The position numbers were made by a program, and so were the translations under genes. DNA of 64,000 nucleotides from Sunxiuqinia rutila (GTDB lineage: Bacteria; Bacteroidota; Bacteroidia; Bacteroidales; Prolixibacteraceae): the NCBI RefSeq assembly GCF_050589705.1, contig NZ_JBNGOT010000010.1:62001-126000 (forward strand), given 5' to 3'. The notes beneath the pieces were generated by a model, which saw only the letters and a list, made by a program, of their open reading frames with translations, was not told the DNA's origin and made no database searches. Below are positions 1 to 8,910 of this stretch, piece by piece (position 1 is the stretch's first letter; each line of letters begins with the position of its first letter).

Positions 1-815
1 GCGGCTACCTGGGTTGGCATGGTAAATACATCCACTCCGGCCAAATCTTCCAGCTGGCTGGCACTGCGTAAACTGGCCGCAATCAGCTTGGTGGGAACCT
101 TATTTTTTGAAGTCAGTTTGGTCACCCAACGCTGGGTTTCAAGAACGGCCTTTTCCCCTGCTCCGGAACCATCTCCAAGCCCATTGTCTTTAAGGTAAGC
201 CCCCAGACGCCCCAGGAAAACATTCAGGTAATTGGGTTTTGTAATTGACGCCACCAAAACATTCTGGCGAGCACTAAATTCAAGCGTAAAATTGATTTTT
301 ACGCCTAAATCCCGCAACTTGCGCGCAGCAAGCATCCCCGAAGCCGTATAGGGAACCTTGACAATAAACTGCTCAGGGCATAGTTCGAAATAGCGCAACC
401 CATAATCTACCGTAGCCTCCATATTGTGGGCTGTATTGGTGTGCAGTTCAACACTGACAAATCCCCCAAACGTTTTAGCCAGCCTCAAGCCGTGCCTGGC
501 GTTTACGATAAAGGCTATTTCCATGATCTGCTCCCGGATGGGTAAATCTTTAACAATTGCTTTCGCCTGACCGATCAGCTTGTCATAAATTCCTTTCTGA
601 ATTTCTTTATTAATTAAGGTGTTATTGGTGGTTAAGGCCGTCATTTCGGAGGTCCAGTTTTTATTCGCTTCATCGATATCCCCCGTGTCCAGCCACAGTT
701 CGGTACCGGTATTTTTCAGGCTTTGCCAAAAGGGATCAGGTGTTGCTGCAGCAACAGGCTCATTAACTTCACTTAATACAAATTCTTTGATCTTTGTTTT
801 CAGTTTAGCATCCAT
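1..815 (-). CDS. Transaldolase family protein (partial, C-terminus off window)
   Basis: Transaldolases move a dihydroxyacetone unit between sugar phosphates in the non-oxidative pentose phosphate pathway, through a lysine Schiff base. About 271 codons are visible from the ATG at 815 to the window edge. The N-terminal part has a strand E-L-W-L-D-T-G-D-I-D followed by L-T-T-N-N-T-L, which corresponds to the family's LDTxxx...TTNPTL motif. The central strand I-V-K-V-P-Y-T carries the likely Schiff-base lysine and is followed by I-N-F-T-L-E-F-S. The first 30 residues precede the usual barrel start, so this is a longer variant than the compact TalB or FSA forms. A TATATTTG -7 element lies upstream at 858-865. 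The family call is firm. Whether it acts as a true transaldolase or a fructose-6-phosphate aldolase is not decided here. Confidence 0.85.
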   Translation of the reverse strand, partial: MDAKLKTKIKEFVLSEVNEPVAAATPDPFWQSLKNTGTELWLDTGDIDEANKNWTSEMTALTTNNTLINKEIQKGIYDKLIGQAKAIVKDLPIREQIMEIAFIVNARHGLRLAKTFGGFVSVELHTNTAHNMEATVDYGLRYFELCPEQFIVKVPYTASGMLAARKLRDLGVKINFTLEFSARQNVLVASITKPNYLNVFLGRLGAYLKDNGLGDGSGAGEKAVLETQRWVTKLTSKNKVPTKLIAASLRSASQLEDLAGVDVFTMPTQVA

Positions 816-857
816 AGTCGGTTATTTATAGATTGAACGAATCAGAACCTCAACAAC

Positions 858-865
858 CAAATATA
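858..865 (-). promoter_or_regulatory. Putative -7 element of the transaldolase gene
   Basis: TATATTTG on the minus strand matches the Bacteroidota -7 consensus TAnnTTTG. It lies about 43 bases before the ATG at 815. No clear TTTG -33 element is seen at the expected 19-21 base spacing, so the assignment rests on the -7 box alone. Confidence 0.4.
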
Positions 866-918
866 CCTAATTTATTTATATTGTTATATTTAGACCGTCC
901 TTTTATAACAACTACTGA

Positions 919-1800
919 TTACAGAAAACGCTGAGCAAGACTGAGCGCCTGGCTGCCATAAAAACCGCCAAACAAATAATAATGATTCAACACGTGATAG
1001 AGTTGGTAAAGCTCAATCCGCTCTTCCCAGCCTGGATTTAAAGGAAACTCGTTTTGATAAGCGCTCCAACACGTTTGTGAGAATCCGCCAAACATGGTCA
1101 TCATGGAAAGTTCCATTTCGCGGTCGGCATAATAGGCTGCCGGATCAATCAAAGCTGGCCCCTGCGACGTATAAAGGTAATTGCCTGACCACAGGTCGCC
1201 ATGAATCAGTGACGGAGTCGTGTCAGCAGGGATAAGCTCCGGCAAGCGCGCCACCAGTTTTTCATAGGTATTTCTTTCGCGGGAAGCAAGTGCCCGATGC
1301 TGGCTGATCTTTTCAACCAGGTAAAGAATACGCTGAGATCCAAAGAAAGCAATCCAATCGCTGTTCCAGCGGTTATCCTGTTCGGTGGCGCCACAGTAAT
1401 TGTTATGCGAAAATCCAAAGGCCTTGTTTGTTTTTCGATGCAGTCGGGCCAGGCCCATGCCCAACTTTTCATCTTCGGAAGGAGCATGCCCGGGCGTTAG
1501 GTAGTCCATCAGTAAATAGCCGGGAAGCTGACCAGCTTCATGAGCCAGAACAACCTTGGGGATGAGCAGGTCTGATTGGTCGGCTTCGCCGAGTGCTTGT
1601 AGAGATTCCGCTTCACGAGTAAACAAGTCAGCCGGCGTATTGGCATTCCATTTCAGAAAGAAATTTCCGTGGTTGGTTTCCAGCTTAATACTGGTACTGA
1701 TACATCCTCCGCCAACTGCTTTTTGGTTAGTAATCACCAAATCCTGACTAAAGCTCGTGCGATAATTATCAATGATGTGCCTGAGAATTTTTTGCTCCAT
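919..1800 (-). CDS. Fructosamine kinase family protein
   Basis: This is a fructosamine/ketosamine-3-kinase family protein of 293 aa, close to the usual length of about 290. These enzymes phosphorylate sugar adducts on proteins or amines so that the adduct breaks down, which is a deglycation role. The aminoglycoside-phosphotransferase-like fold is visible: a lysine strand F-F-L-K-W-N in the N-lobe, the catalytic loop L-I-H-G-D-L-W-S-G-N with Asp and Asn, and the metal-binding motif A-L-I-D-P-A-A-Y-Y-A-D-R-E. The start at 1800 (M-E-Q-K-I-L) is preferred over Met codons up to 1836, because that longer frame runs through a terminator hairpin of the upstream gene. The family call is strong. The physiological substrate is unknown. 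Confidence 0.9.
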   Translation of the reverse strand: MEQKILRHIIDNYRTSFSQDLVITNQKAVGGGCISTSIKLETNHGNFFLKWNANTPADLFTREAESLQALGEADQSDLLIPKVVLAHEAGQLPGYLLMDYLTPGHAPSEDEKLGMGLARLHRKTNKAFGFSHNNYCGATEQDNRWNSDWIAFFGSQRILYLVEKISQHRALASRERNTYEKLVARLPELIPADTTPSLIHGDLWSGNYLYTSQGPALIDPAAYYADREMELSMMTMFGGFSQTCWSAYQNEFPLNPGWEERIELYQLYHVLNHYYLFGGFYGSQALSLAQRFL

Positions 1801-1827
1801 GCAAACAAATTTCAGCATAATAAAAAA

Positions 1828-1873
1828 AAGTAGCAAACCCGCTTCCTAAAAAAGCTGATTGGCTACTTTTGTA
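1828..1873 (-). terminator. Rho-independent terminator of the DUF5606 gene
   Basis: On the minus strand, AAAAGTAGC pairs with GCTACTTTT around a loop of about 27 bases, and the hairpin ends in a run of eight T. It sits just after the DUF5606 stop codon and before the start chosen for the kinase gene. Confidence 0.55.
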
Positions 1874-1893
1874 TTCTCTTGTAAGCTTAGCTA

Positions 1894-2319
1894 TTAAGCT
1901 TCTGTCTCAGTCTCGGGTGTTTCGTCCGCTTCTGTTTCTTCGTCAAAGTTCAGCAATTCTTTGCTCTGAAGCAAGTTGTACCATTGAATGACTTTTTTCA
2001 TATCCGAAACATATACGCGATCCTGATCATAGTCAGGGAGAATTTCTCCGAAATACGTTTTCAGCTCATTCCCTGAACTCACTTTAGCTACTTCGCCAGC
2101 ATTTTCCTTTTCAGAAATACTTTTAAGAACTTCTTTCAAAGGCACTTCTCCTGTTTCAGTAAAGATAGCGATATCTTCCAACGCACTAATCTTCGATGTA
2201 GAATAAGCTGGCATTCTTTTCCCAGTCACCAAAGATTCAACGATAATACTGTTTTTTGCTTCAGCCACCAGTTTAAAGAGTCCTGGTTGGCCTGATATAG
2301 ACATTATTCCTTTCAACAT
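1894..2319 (-). CDS. DUF5606 domain-containing protein
   Basis: A 141-aa protein I recognise as the DUF5606 family, which is widespread in Bacteroidota and has no assigned function. The N-terminal motif L-K-G-I-M-S-I-S-G-Q-P-G-L-F-K-L is the family signature. The following segment, I-V-E-S-L-V-T-G-K-R, resembles a small beta-barrel, and the C-terminus is an acidic low-complexity tail (E-E-T-E-A-D-E-T-P). No signal peptide or membrane segment is seen, so it is probably cytoplasmic. It stands alone, with its own terminator downstream. Confidence 0.85.
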   Translation of the reverse strand: MLKGIMSISGQPGLFKLVAEAKNSIIVESLVTGKRMPAYSTSKISALEDIAIFTETGEVPLKEVLKSISEKENAGEVAKVSSGNELKTYFGEILPDYDQDRVYVSDMKKVIQWYNLLQSKELLNFDEETEADETPETETEA

Positions 2320-2419
2320 AAATTCAAATTTTTATCTCGGCGAATATACTATTTTCCATGGATTCAGCCTAAACAACCCGAACCGAATTGCAAGTGCTGC
2401 AGACCGGGATTAGTGCTTT

Positions 2420-3307
2420 CTATTCCAGATATTTACGATACAGATTAGCTGATTTCGGATCTTCGAACCGGGTATAAATATTGACCAAATAAGCGGCATA
2501 GCGTGAATTTTGATCCATTTCCCACAAAGGCTTAAAGTAGGACAACGATTTCTGGAAATCGGCAGTTACCGTTTTCAGCGCCTGGGTGAGTTTAATGTGC
2601 TGCACCCGTGTATGATTCTCTTGGTATTTCTTCATCTCGCTCTGGTAGCGGTTTTCAGCTTGGTTGTAGTACTTTATCCCCATCCATTCCAAGGCGGCTA
2701 CATTCTTCGGATTGAGAGCCAGAATTTCCTCTGCAACAGAGTCACAAACAGCTTCATTCTTTAATTTCTTCTGAATGGAAAAATACGGATCGAGGTATTT
2801 TTCTTGCTGACGATCTTCCATTCTCAAAGATGGCCATAAGGCCAAAGCCTTTTCACGCTCATTAATCTGACTATAGATTTCAAATAAGCGTGCATTCACC
2901 TTTTTAAGTTCAGGCTGATCGGGATAGTTGGCTTGGTAAAACTCCAGTGCGTCCAGTTCTTTGGACAGGTTCTTCTTTTGTTCGTAAAGAGCCGCCAAGT
3001 TCAAGTACATGTCCGAATCGGCATAATTAAGCGACTGGGCCTGCTCCAGCCAATTCAAAGCCAGCTCAGATTGATTGGCCTGCGTAGCCATTTTTGCAGC
3101 TTCTGCATAATAGGCCGGGGGGACCTCATTCCCATCAAGCAATTGCTGTTCAAAATACAACCGCCAGTTTTCGGTTGCCGCCTCAAAATTCCCTTCTGCA
3201 ACAGCCTGTTGTGCCATATTCCGGTAAGATGTGGTTACTTTAGGAGCCCCGCAACCACCTGCCATTAGCGCAATCATTACAATTAAAATACCTGATCTTG
3301 ATTTCAT
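2420..3307 (-). CDS. TPR-repeat lipoprotein
   Basis: A 295-aa predicted lipoprotein. The N-terminal signal (M-K-S-R-S-G-I-L-I-V-M-I-A-L-M-A-G-G-C) ends in a lipobox Cys at about residue 19, so the mature protein should be lipid-anchored in the cell envelope. The rest consists of helix-turn-helix units typical of tetratricopeptide repeats, such as A-L-N-W-L-E-Q-A-Q-S-L-N-Y-A-D-S-D and N-L-A-A-L-Y-E-Q-K. These usually act as protein-interaction scaffolds. No enzymatic motif is visible, and the neighbouring genes give no specific role. Confidence 0.75.
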   Translation of the reverse strand: MKSRSGILIVMIALMAGGCGAPKVTTSYRNMAQQAVAEGNFEAATENWRLYFEQQLLDGNEVPPAYYAEAAKMATQANQSELALNWLEQAQSLNYADSDMYLNLAALYEQKKNLSKELDALEFYQANYPDQPELKKVNARLFEIYSQINEREKALALWPSLRMEDRQQEKYLDPYFSIQKKLKNEAVCDSVAEEILALNPKNVAALEWMGIKYYNQAENRYQSEMKKYQENHTRVQHIKLTQALKTVTADFQKSLSYFKPLWEMDQNSRYAAYLVNIYTRFEDPKSANLYRKYLE

Positions 3308-3451
3308 AGTTTTCTCTTTGTTTTTCCAACGTCATTATTAACACAAATGTTATACCCGCCAATCACCTCAAGTACTTATCATGAAATAACAACTCAATAA
3401 TTATGGCCCGTTCTGCAACGCTTCAAAATTGCAAACAAGGCACTTATTCGT

Positions 3452-3489
3452 ATAAAAGAAAGGTCATTTCTGTATGTTGAAATGACCTT
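3452..3489 (-). terminator. Terminator downstream of fumarase
   Basis: A perfect 11-bp stem (AAGGTCATTTC at 3460-3470 with GAAATGACCTT at 3479-3489) has an 8-base loop. On the minus strand it is followed by the T-rich TTTCTTTTA. It lies 30 bases after the fumarase stop codon. Confidence 0.75.
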
Positions 3490-3519
3490 CCCAGGTTTAT
3501 ATTTTGATTGATAAAACGA

Positions 3520-5124
3520 TTAAACCTGTTTGAAGAAATCGTTTCCTTTGTCATCAACAATGATGAAGGCCGGGAAATTTTCCACACGGATTTTGCGGAT
3601 GGCTTCCATACCCAATTCTTCGAAATCAACAACCTCAACGGACTTAATGTTCGTTTTTGCTAAAATAGCAGCCGGGCCTCCAATTGATCCCAAGTAAAAA
3701 CCGCCGTATTTCTGGCAAGCATCAGTCACCTGCTGCGAGCGGTTTCCTTTAGCCAACATGATCATAGAACCACCTAAACTCTGGAACAGATCAACATAAG
3801 GGTCCATACGTCCGGCCGTTGTAGGGCCAAAGCTTCCGGAAGGCATACCTGCCGGAGTTTTTGCAGGACCTGCATAGTAAACCGGATGTTTTTTGAAGTA
3901 ATCAGGCAATTCTTTTCCTTCGTCAACCATTTGTTTCAAACGAGCATGCGCCATATCGCGGGCAACAATCAGTGTTCCTTTCAAGTTCAAACGCGTTTTG
4001 GTCGGGTATTTGCTCAACTCAGCCAATACTTCTTCCATCGGACGATCCAGATCGATATCAACAGCTGGTGCCAATTCAGGAGCTTGCTCAGGCAAATACT
4101 TCGCCGGATCTTTCTCCAGTTGCTCTACAAAAATACCTTCTTCTGTAATTTTTGCTTTGATATTGCGGTCGGCGCTACAGCTTACGCCCAGCCCTACCGG
4201 ACAAGATGCAGCGTGACGTGGCAAACGAATCACCCGTACATCATGTACGAAGTATTTTCCACCAAACTGTGCTCCAATGGCGCTATCCTGGCAAATCTTT
4301 TGTATTTTTTCTTCCCACTCCAAGTCGCGAAAAGCCTGTCCACCCTCATTTCCTTCTGTTGGCAAGTGGTCATAGTATCCGGCTGATGCTTTTTTCACGG
4401 TAGCCAGCGTTGCTTCGGCCGAAGTACCGCCAATAACCAAAGCCAAGTGGTATGGAGGACAAGCGGAAGTTCCAAGGTCTTTAATTTTTTCCTGAACAAA
4501 TTTGGTCAGGTTCTCTTCGTTCAACAATGATTTGGTTTGCTGATACAGAAAGGTTTTGTTACCTGAACCACCACCTTTAGTTACAAACAAGAATTCGTAT
4601 TGATTGCCTTGTTCGGCATAGATGTCAATTTGAGCCGGCAGGTTGTTGCCTGTATTTTTTTCCTCGAACATTGAAAAAGGAACCACTTGCGAATAGCGTA
4701 AGTTGCGGTCCTGGTAGGTATCATAAATCCCTTTCGATAAGAACTCAGCGTCCGATGCACCTGTGTAAACATCTTCTCCTTTTTTAGCCACAACAATGGC
4801 AGTACCTGTATCCTGGCAGGTTGGCAGTTCACCTTCCGCAGCCACCACCTGGTTCATCAACATGGTGTGTGCCACAAAACGGTCGTTATCCGAAGCTTCT
4901 TCATCACTCAAAATGTGCTTCAGCTTTTCCAGGTGTGTTGGTCTTAAGTAGAAAGAAACATCAGCAAAAGCTTCCTTTGCCAGGTATTCCAGTCCTTTCG
5001 GATCAACTTTCAGGACTTTCCGGCCATCAACTTCCACCGTTGACACGTAATCCGTCGTCAACAAGCGATAGGGTGTGGTGTCTTTTAAAATTGGAAATGG
5101 TTTTTGATACTTGAAATCTGCCAT
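3520..5124 (-). CDS. Class I fumarate hydratase
   Basis: Iron-sulfur (class I) fumarase of 534 aa, which interconverts fumarate and malate in the TCA cycle or its reductive branch. The alpha region contains T-C-Q-D-T-G-T-A-I-V and a later G-T-S-A-C-P-P-Y-H-L-A, which supply two cluster cysteines. A third candidate lies in R-H-A-A-S-C-P-V-G-L-G-V. The beta domain shows G-P-T-T-A-G-R-M-D-P-Y-V-D and is fused to the alpha domain in a single chain, as in E. coli FumA/FumB. A TATATTTG -7 element lies at 5203-5210 on the minus strand. Function is assigned with high confidence. Whether it is the fumA or fumB type cannot be read from sequence. Confidence 0.95.
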   Translation of the reverse strand: MADFKYQKPFPILKDTTPYRLLTTDYVSTVEVDGRKVLKVDPKGLEYLAKEAFADVSFYLRPTHLEKLKHILSDEEASDNDRFVAHTMLMNQVVAAEGELPTCQDTGTAIVVAKKGEDVYTGASDAEFLSKGIYDTYQDRNLRYSQVVPFSMFEEKNTGNNLPAQIDIYAEQGNQYEFLFVTKGGGSGNKTFLYQQTKSLLNEENLTKFVQEKIKDLGTSACPPYHLALVIGGTSAEATLATVKKASAGYYDHLPTEGNEGGQAFRDLEWEEKIQKICQDSAIGAQFGGKYFVHDVRVIRLPRHAASCPVGLGVSCSADRNIKAKITEEGIFVEQLEKDPAKYLPEQAPELAPAVDIDLDRPMEEVLAELSKYPTKTRLNLKGTLIVARDMAHARLKQMVDEGKELPDYFKKHPVYYAGPAKTPAGMPSGSFGPTTAGRMDPYVDLFQSLGGSMIMLAKGNRSQQVTDACQKYGGFYLGSIGGPAAILAKTNIKSVEVVDFEELGMEAIRKIRVENFPAFIIVDDKGNDFFKQV

Positions 5125-5280
5125 AGCTTTATGTTATTGAAAAGATTATATAATAATTTTGGTTTTTTTATTATGTTTTAAGAAAACGTGTTCCAAATCG
5201 AACAAATATAGGGATATTCGAAAAATGAGACACGCAAATTAACCAATTTCGCCTCGAAAAAGAAATTCTTCACAAAGCCT

Positions 5281-6111
5281 TCACACACCTTTCCTAAGGG
5301 CGTTTTGGATGTAAGTCATCATTTTTTCATCGTAGGCTTTCATTAAGGCTCTTACAGCCTGATTCATGGGATCAAATTTTTGTTCACCAATTGAGGCAAT
5401 GGGCAAAACTTTGGTTGAAGTACCCGTTAAAAAAGCAGCATCATAATCAGCAAGCGTATCCATTGGAATGGTTTGTTCTACGCATGAAAAATTCAACTCG
5501 CCAAGGCATTCAAGCACCTTTTGCCGGGTGATTCCGGAGAGCACAAACTCCGAGCGGGGTGTGTAAAAACGATCGCCCTTTACAAAAAAGAGGTTGGTAC
5601 GACTTCCTTCCAGCACCTGCTTCTCTGCATTGACCAGGATGACTTCAAAAAGCTGATGCTCCTGAATAGCCTGGTTGGCAGTGTTGCGTAAACTTTGCTG
5701 CACCGTTTTGGCTTTAGGTAGCACGCGTTCTGCCAACATGCAGTCCGTTTTCACCCCGTATAAATAAGCCTCAGCAGCTGGATAAACATGAGGAATAAAA
5801 TAAAAGAACGCGGCCTGTTTTCCGCTTCCATACTGAATTAAAACCTTGATGTTGCCCACCGCCAAATCATTGGCCTGAATCAGTTTTTTGATTTCCCGGG
5901 CAAAATCTGTTTCCGTCATTGCTAAAGGAATACCAGCCAATTGGGCCGAATGTACCAGGCGGGCATAATGCTCTTCCAGAAACAAGCCTACCGAATCCAT
6001 TACCCGAAGGACCTCATAAATCAGGATGGCATCCGTGGTCAATACTTCTACCATTCCAACCGGAAAAAGACGATCATCTTTTATAAAATACGTTCCTGTA
6101 CAATCAATCAT
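5281..6111 (-). CDS. Aminotransferase class IV family protein
   Basis: A PLP fold-type IV enzyme of 276 aa. The family includes branched-chain aminotransferase, D-amino-acid aminotransferase and 4-amino-4-deoxychorismate lyase. Visible features are L-P-K-A-K-T-V, carrying the likely PLP lysine, V-L-E-G-S-R-T-N-L-F-F-V, which corresponds to the family's EGxxxNxF motif, and F-L-T-G-T-S-T-K-V-L-P-I, the phosphate-binding turn near the C-terminus. The ATG at 6111 is used. An in-frame GTG at 6120 would add three residues. The N-terminus lacks the long BCAT extension, so I do not name a specific reaction. Confidence 0.85.
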   Translation of the reverse strand: MIDCTGTYFIKDDRLFPVGMVEVLTTDAILIYEVLRVMDSVGLFLEEHYARLVHSAQLAGIPLAMTETDFAREIKKLIQANDLAVGNIKVLIQYGSGKQAAFFYFIPHVYPAAEAYLYGVKTDCMLAERVLPKAKTVQQSLRNTANQAIQEHQLFEVILVNAEKQVLEGSRTNLFFVKGDRFYTPRSEFVLSGITRQKVLECLGELNFSCVEQTIPMDTLADYDAAFLTGTSTKVLPIASIGEQKFDPMNQAVRALMKAYDEKMMTYIQNALRKGV

Positions 6112-6255
6112 GGCATTCACTCAAAGCATATTTTTTTCAAATCTAGGGATTAATCCTGCAGAACTAAAATCAAACATCATCTAAAATAGTAATAGCAGCT
6201 TGCTCAATTCGTGGATGGTCTCCCCTGCTCAGGCCAGCAAAAGTCTGAGGTTACT

Positions 6256-6969
6256 TTAAACACCACTCAAGCTGGCGGCATAATTCAGCATATCAAGCAC
6301 TTCATTCTTATACCGCCGCCCTATCGGGAGTTCAACACCGGCAATTTCCAGCGAGGTATTGGTGTAAGCATCCACATGACTTGTGCAGATTACATAGGAT
6401 TTATGAATGCGCAGAAAAAACTGCGAAGGCAGCTTCTCAGCCACCTGGTTCAGGCCCATCTTCGTTATCACTTTTCGTTGTTTGGTATGAATCTGAATGT
6501 ACTCGCCCAGGCCTTCAATGTAAAGAATATCGCACAACGGCACTTTGACCTCCTTTTTGTTTTCGCGAACAAAAATAAAAGGGCGTCCGGCCTGAAAGTC
6601 GGCTTGAAAAGAAGTACTTAGCTGCAGGTATTTGTTTACTGCCCGCATAAAACGCTCAAACCGGATTGGCTTCAGCAGGTAGTCCACCACCTCCAGCTCA
6701 AAGCCTTCCATAGCGTACTCGCGGTGCGCCGTGGTTACTATGACTTTGGGCGGGTGGTGAAGTGACTTCAATAGTTGGATTCCGGATTGTCGCGGTAATT
6801 CGATATCCAAAAACATCAAATCCACCGGAATTTCCCGCAACAGCTCAGCAGCTTCTTCGGCAGAAGCACATTGCGCCACAATATCCAAAGAATCGAACTT
6901 TTGAGCATGCCTGTAAATTAATTCACGAGCCAATGGTTCATCGTCCACAATCAGGCATTTGTTTCTCAT
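6256..6969 (-). CDS. LytTR-family response regulator
   Basis: A two-domain response regulator of 237 aa. The receiver domain (residues 1-120) has the acidic pair D9/D10, phospho-acceptor D55 in M-F-L-D-I-E-L-P, a Thr at 79-80 and K100. The LytTR DNA-binding domain follows (about 135-232), with I-L-Y-I-E-G-L-G-E-Y-I and F-L-R-I-H-K-S-Y. The start is placed at 6969 (M-R-N-K-C-L-I-V-D-D), because the receiver fold begins there and the upstream open frame to 7116 has no family-like sequence. No histidine kinase gene is adjacent, so in this window it is an orphan regulator. Confidence 0.9.
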   Translation of the reverse strand: MRNKCLIVDDEPLARELIYRHAQKFDSLDIVAQCASAEEAAELLREIPVDLMFLDIELPRQSGIQLLKSLHHPPKVIVTTAHREYAMEGFELEVVDYLLKPIRFERFMRAVNKYLQLSTSFQADFQAGRPFIFVRENKKEVKVPLCDILYIEGLGEYIQIHTKQRKVITKMGLNQVAEKLPSQFFLRIHKSYVICTSHVDAYTNTSLEIAGVELPIGRRYKNEVLDMLNYAASLSGV

Positions 6970-7170
6970 TGTTTTCTGTTTTAATGCATTCAAAAAAATA
7001 GAAGGATAGTTGCTTAGCCGGTTGTTTTTGGTCCTGAATAAACGTGTCGTCAAAAACGGAAACGCTACGTTTATAATAGACCTTTTTCTTGTCCTTTTGT
7101 TACACTTTTTCGGCAAGAAATTCGAAATAAACCAGCTTTAAACAGAAAACAGAACGAGAAACGAGCGGAA

Positions 7171-7548
7171 TTATTTAACCGCTATGGTCTCTATTTCAAC
7201 GAGCACACCCAGCGGAAGCTCTCTGACAGCAAAGGCCGCCCGTGCCGGTGGATTTTCGGCATAATACTTCCCATACACCTCATTCATCGCCTTGAAATTG
7301 GCCATGTCGCTCAGCAGGCAGGTTGATTTAACAACATCGCCGTAGGTATAGCCGGCTGCTTCCAAAATGGCTCCAATGTTTTTCATCACCTGCTCAGTTT
7401 GCTCGGCAATGCCACCTTCTACCACAGTTGCCGTAGCCGGATCAAGTGGCACTTGGCCTGAAACATACAAGGTTCCGTTAACTTCTACGGCCTGACTGTA
7501 AGGGCCAATCGCTGCAGGGGCATTTGTTGTTGAAATTATTCGTTTCAT
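7171..7548 (-). CDS. ridA: RidA family protein (enamine/imine deaminase)
   Basis: A 125-aa RidA/YjgF/UK114 protein of standard family length. RidA hydrolyses reactive enamine/imine intermediates, such as 2-aminoacrylate, released by PLP enzymes. The family features are all present: G-P-Y-S-Q-A near the N-terminus, V-S-G-Q-V-P-L-D, the conserved arginine in P-P-A-R-A-A-F-A-V and the C-terminal V-E-I-E-T-I-A. The nearby PLP aminotransferase at 5281-6111 fits its detoxifying role, but no shared operon can be claimed. Confidence 0.93.
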   Translation of the reverse strand: MKRIISTTNAPAAIGPYSQAVEVNGTLYVSGQVPLDPATATVVEGGIAEQTEQVMKNIGAILEAAGYTYGDVVKSTCLLSDMANFKAMNEVYGKYYAENPPARAAFAVRELPLGVLVEIETIAVK

Positions 7549-7748
7549 GATTCAATCGTATTTGGGATTAAAAATTTTTCTTCTTTCATTTCGCTTTTAG
7601 CACCAATCTGCCTTTGGGAAGCCAATCCATTTGTGCCAATGCTGAAATTAGTCATACAAAGAAACTAATTTTGATTCATTTATTTCCGGAAGATGTTTTC
7701 GGGGCAAACTCCAAATAATTCAGTTTGTTCAAAAAGGTGCTATTCGTC

Positions 7749-8588
7749 TTATTTTGTAAGCAATTGATCCAGTTCAAGGATTGTGTCCAGCATTAACGAT
7801 GGCTCTGATAGCGAAGGATAAGAACCTGCGTAAGGGTAACCATTTAAGCAATAATCTCTCGCCTGCAGCGTTTCCCGGGATAAAGAAGTAAGACAAATCC
7901 CTGGTCTCACGCGTCCGCCCATGATGTAATTATCACCTTCAATATAAATTGCATAATCCAGTTTTACCTTATTCCCAAACTTCTTCTTCAAACTTACGAC
8001 ACTGTATTGAATACTTTCAACCGGCACCTCAAGTTGGTAACTTCGCACCGTGTCGGTTTCAAGATGAACAGTCATATATTCGCAAAACAGCGTGTGCTCA
8101 TAAGGTAGGGCATTTTCGTTCTTCGTCTCTACAAAAACAATCAGGCTGATCTCAGAATTTCTAACCAGAGAATCATTTTTTAAGCTCAAAGTAAATTTGA
8201 GTGAGTCTATTTTATAATCTTGGTTTTTGGGAAGAGTTACAGCAAAATTTTCGATCAACTCTTTTTCTTCATACTTAACCCTTTGCTTCTCTAAAAACTC
8301 TTCTACAGCGGCCCTTGCCTTCTCACGCTTCTTTTTATCCACTTTGTTGTACACATAAATTGAAGTCACAACCAACATAATTCCACCCAAAACGCTCAGG
8401 ATTCCCGTTAAAGAACTGACCGGCAGAATCTTTTTAAAGATTGCTGCACCCGCCCAAACAAGCAGCCAAATAATGGTAAGCAAAACCATGATATAGCGTG
8501 GAGATAACGAAAATGCCTCCCCTTTATCGCTGCTAACAAGTGTAAGTACTACAAGTACAATTGAAACTATTAAAAAGATCCTGTGCAT
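7749..8588 (-). CDS. Uncharacterised membrane protein
   Basis: A 279-aa protein I do not recognise. The first 100 residues hold three hydrophobic helices (about 3-19, 31-51 and 58-80). A charged helix rich in K, R and E follows (about 82-112), and then a soluble domain of about 165 residues that alternates like beta-strands (for example F-T-L-S-L-K-N-D-S-L and V-K-L-D-Y-A-I-Y-I-E-G-D-N). No catalytic motif is seen. The arrangement suggests a membrane-anchored protein with a beta-sandwich-like domain. It is monocistronic, and no function is proposed. Confidence 0.6.
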   Translation of the reverse strand: MHRIFLIVSIVLVVLTLVSSDKGEAFSLSPRYIMVLLTIIWLLVWAGAAIFKKILPVSSLTGILSVLGGIMLVVTSIYVYNKVDKKKREKARAAVEEFLEKQRVKYEEKELIENFAVTLPKNQDYKIDSLKFTLSLKNDSLVRNSEISLIVFVETKNENALPYEHTLFCEYMTVHLETDTVRSYQLEVPVESIQYSVVSLKKKFGNKVKLDYAIYIEGDNYIMGGRVRPGICLTSLSRETLQARDYCLNGYPYAGSYPSLSEPSLMLDTILELDQLLTK

Positions 8589-8910
8589 AATTATTGATCT
8601 ATTGGTTTATTTTGAACTGCCTTGGCAATGTTTGAACCAACCAGCTCATTTACTGCATACCAAATAACATTTATGGTGCTTCAGCAATAGCGAACTAAAT
8701 AATTTTTACGATCTTTTCAAAACAAACGGCAAAAACCGTCGAGCACCACTCCATAATTTCTGCAAGCACTGCTTATCAACCACGAAAGGAGAAAACAACT
8801 TCTCTTCGGACGACTTCGCTTGAAAAAATTATGCGCTTAGGCAGAAGTATCCAGCCCAGCCTCGTTTCATCCAAACTTGTTTTCGTATTTTTAGGCCAAA
8901 TTTTGAAAAT
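8589..8910. other. Intergenic region between divergent genes; no gene seen
   Basis: These 322 bases separate the minus-strand membrane protein from plus-strand ligA and must hold both promoters. I see no clear TAnnTTTG element for either gene, no convincing ORF, no RNA gene and no strong hairpin. Confidence 0.5.

Noticed and set aside
3444..3638. Minus-strand 64-aa frame over the fumarase 3' end
   Set aside because: It is out of frame with fumarase and overlaps both that gene and its terminator, so it is a shadow frame.
6970..7116. A 49-residue extension of the LytTR regulator
   Set aside because: The receiver domain begins at M-R-N-K-C-L-I-V-D-D, and the extension is not homologous and would be unusual for the family.
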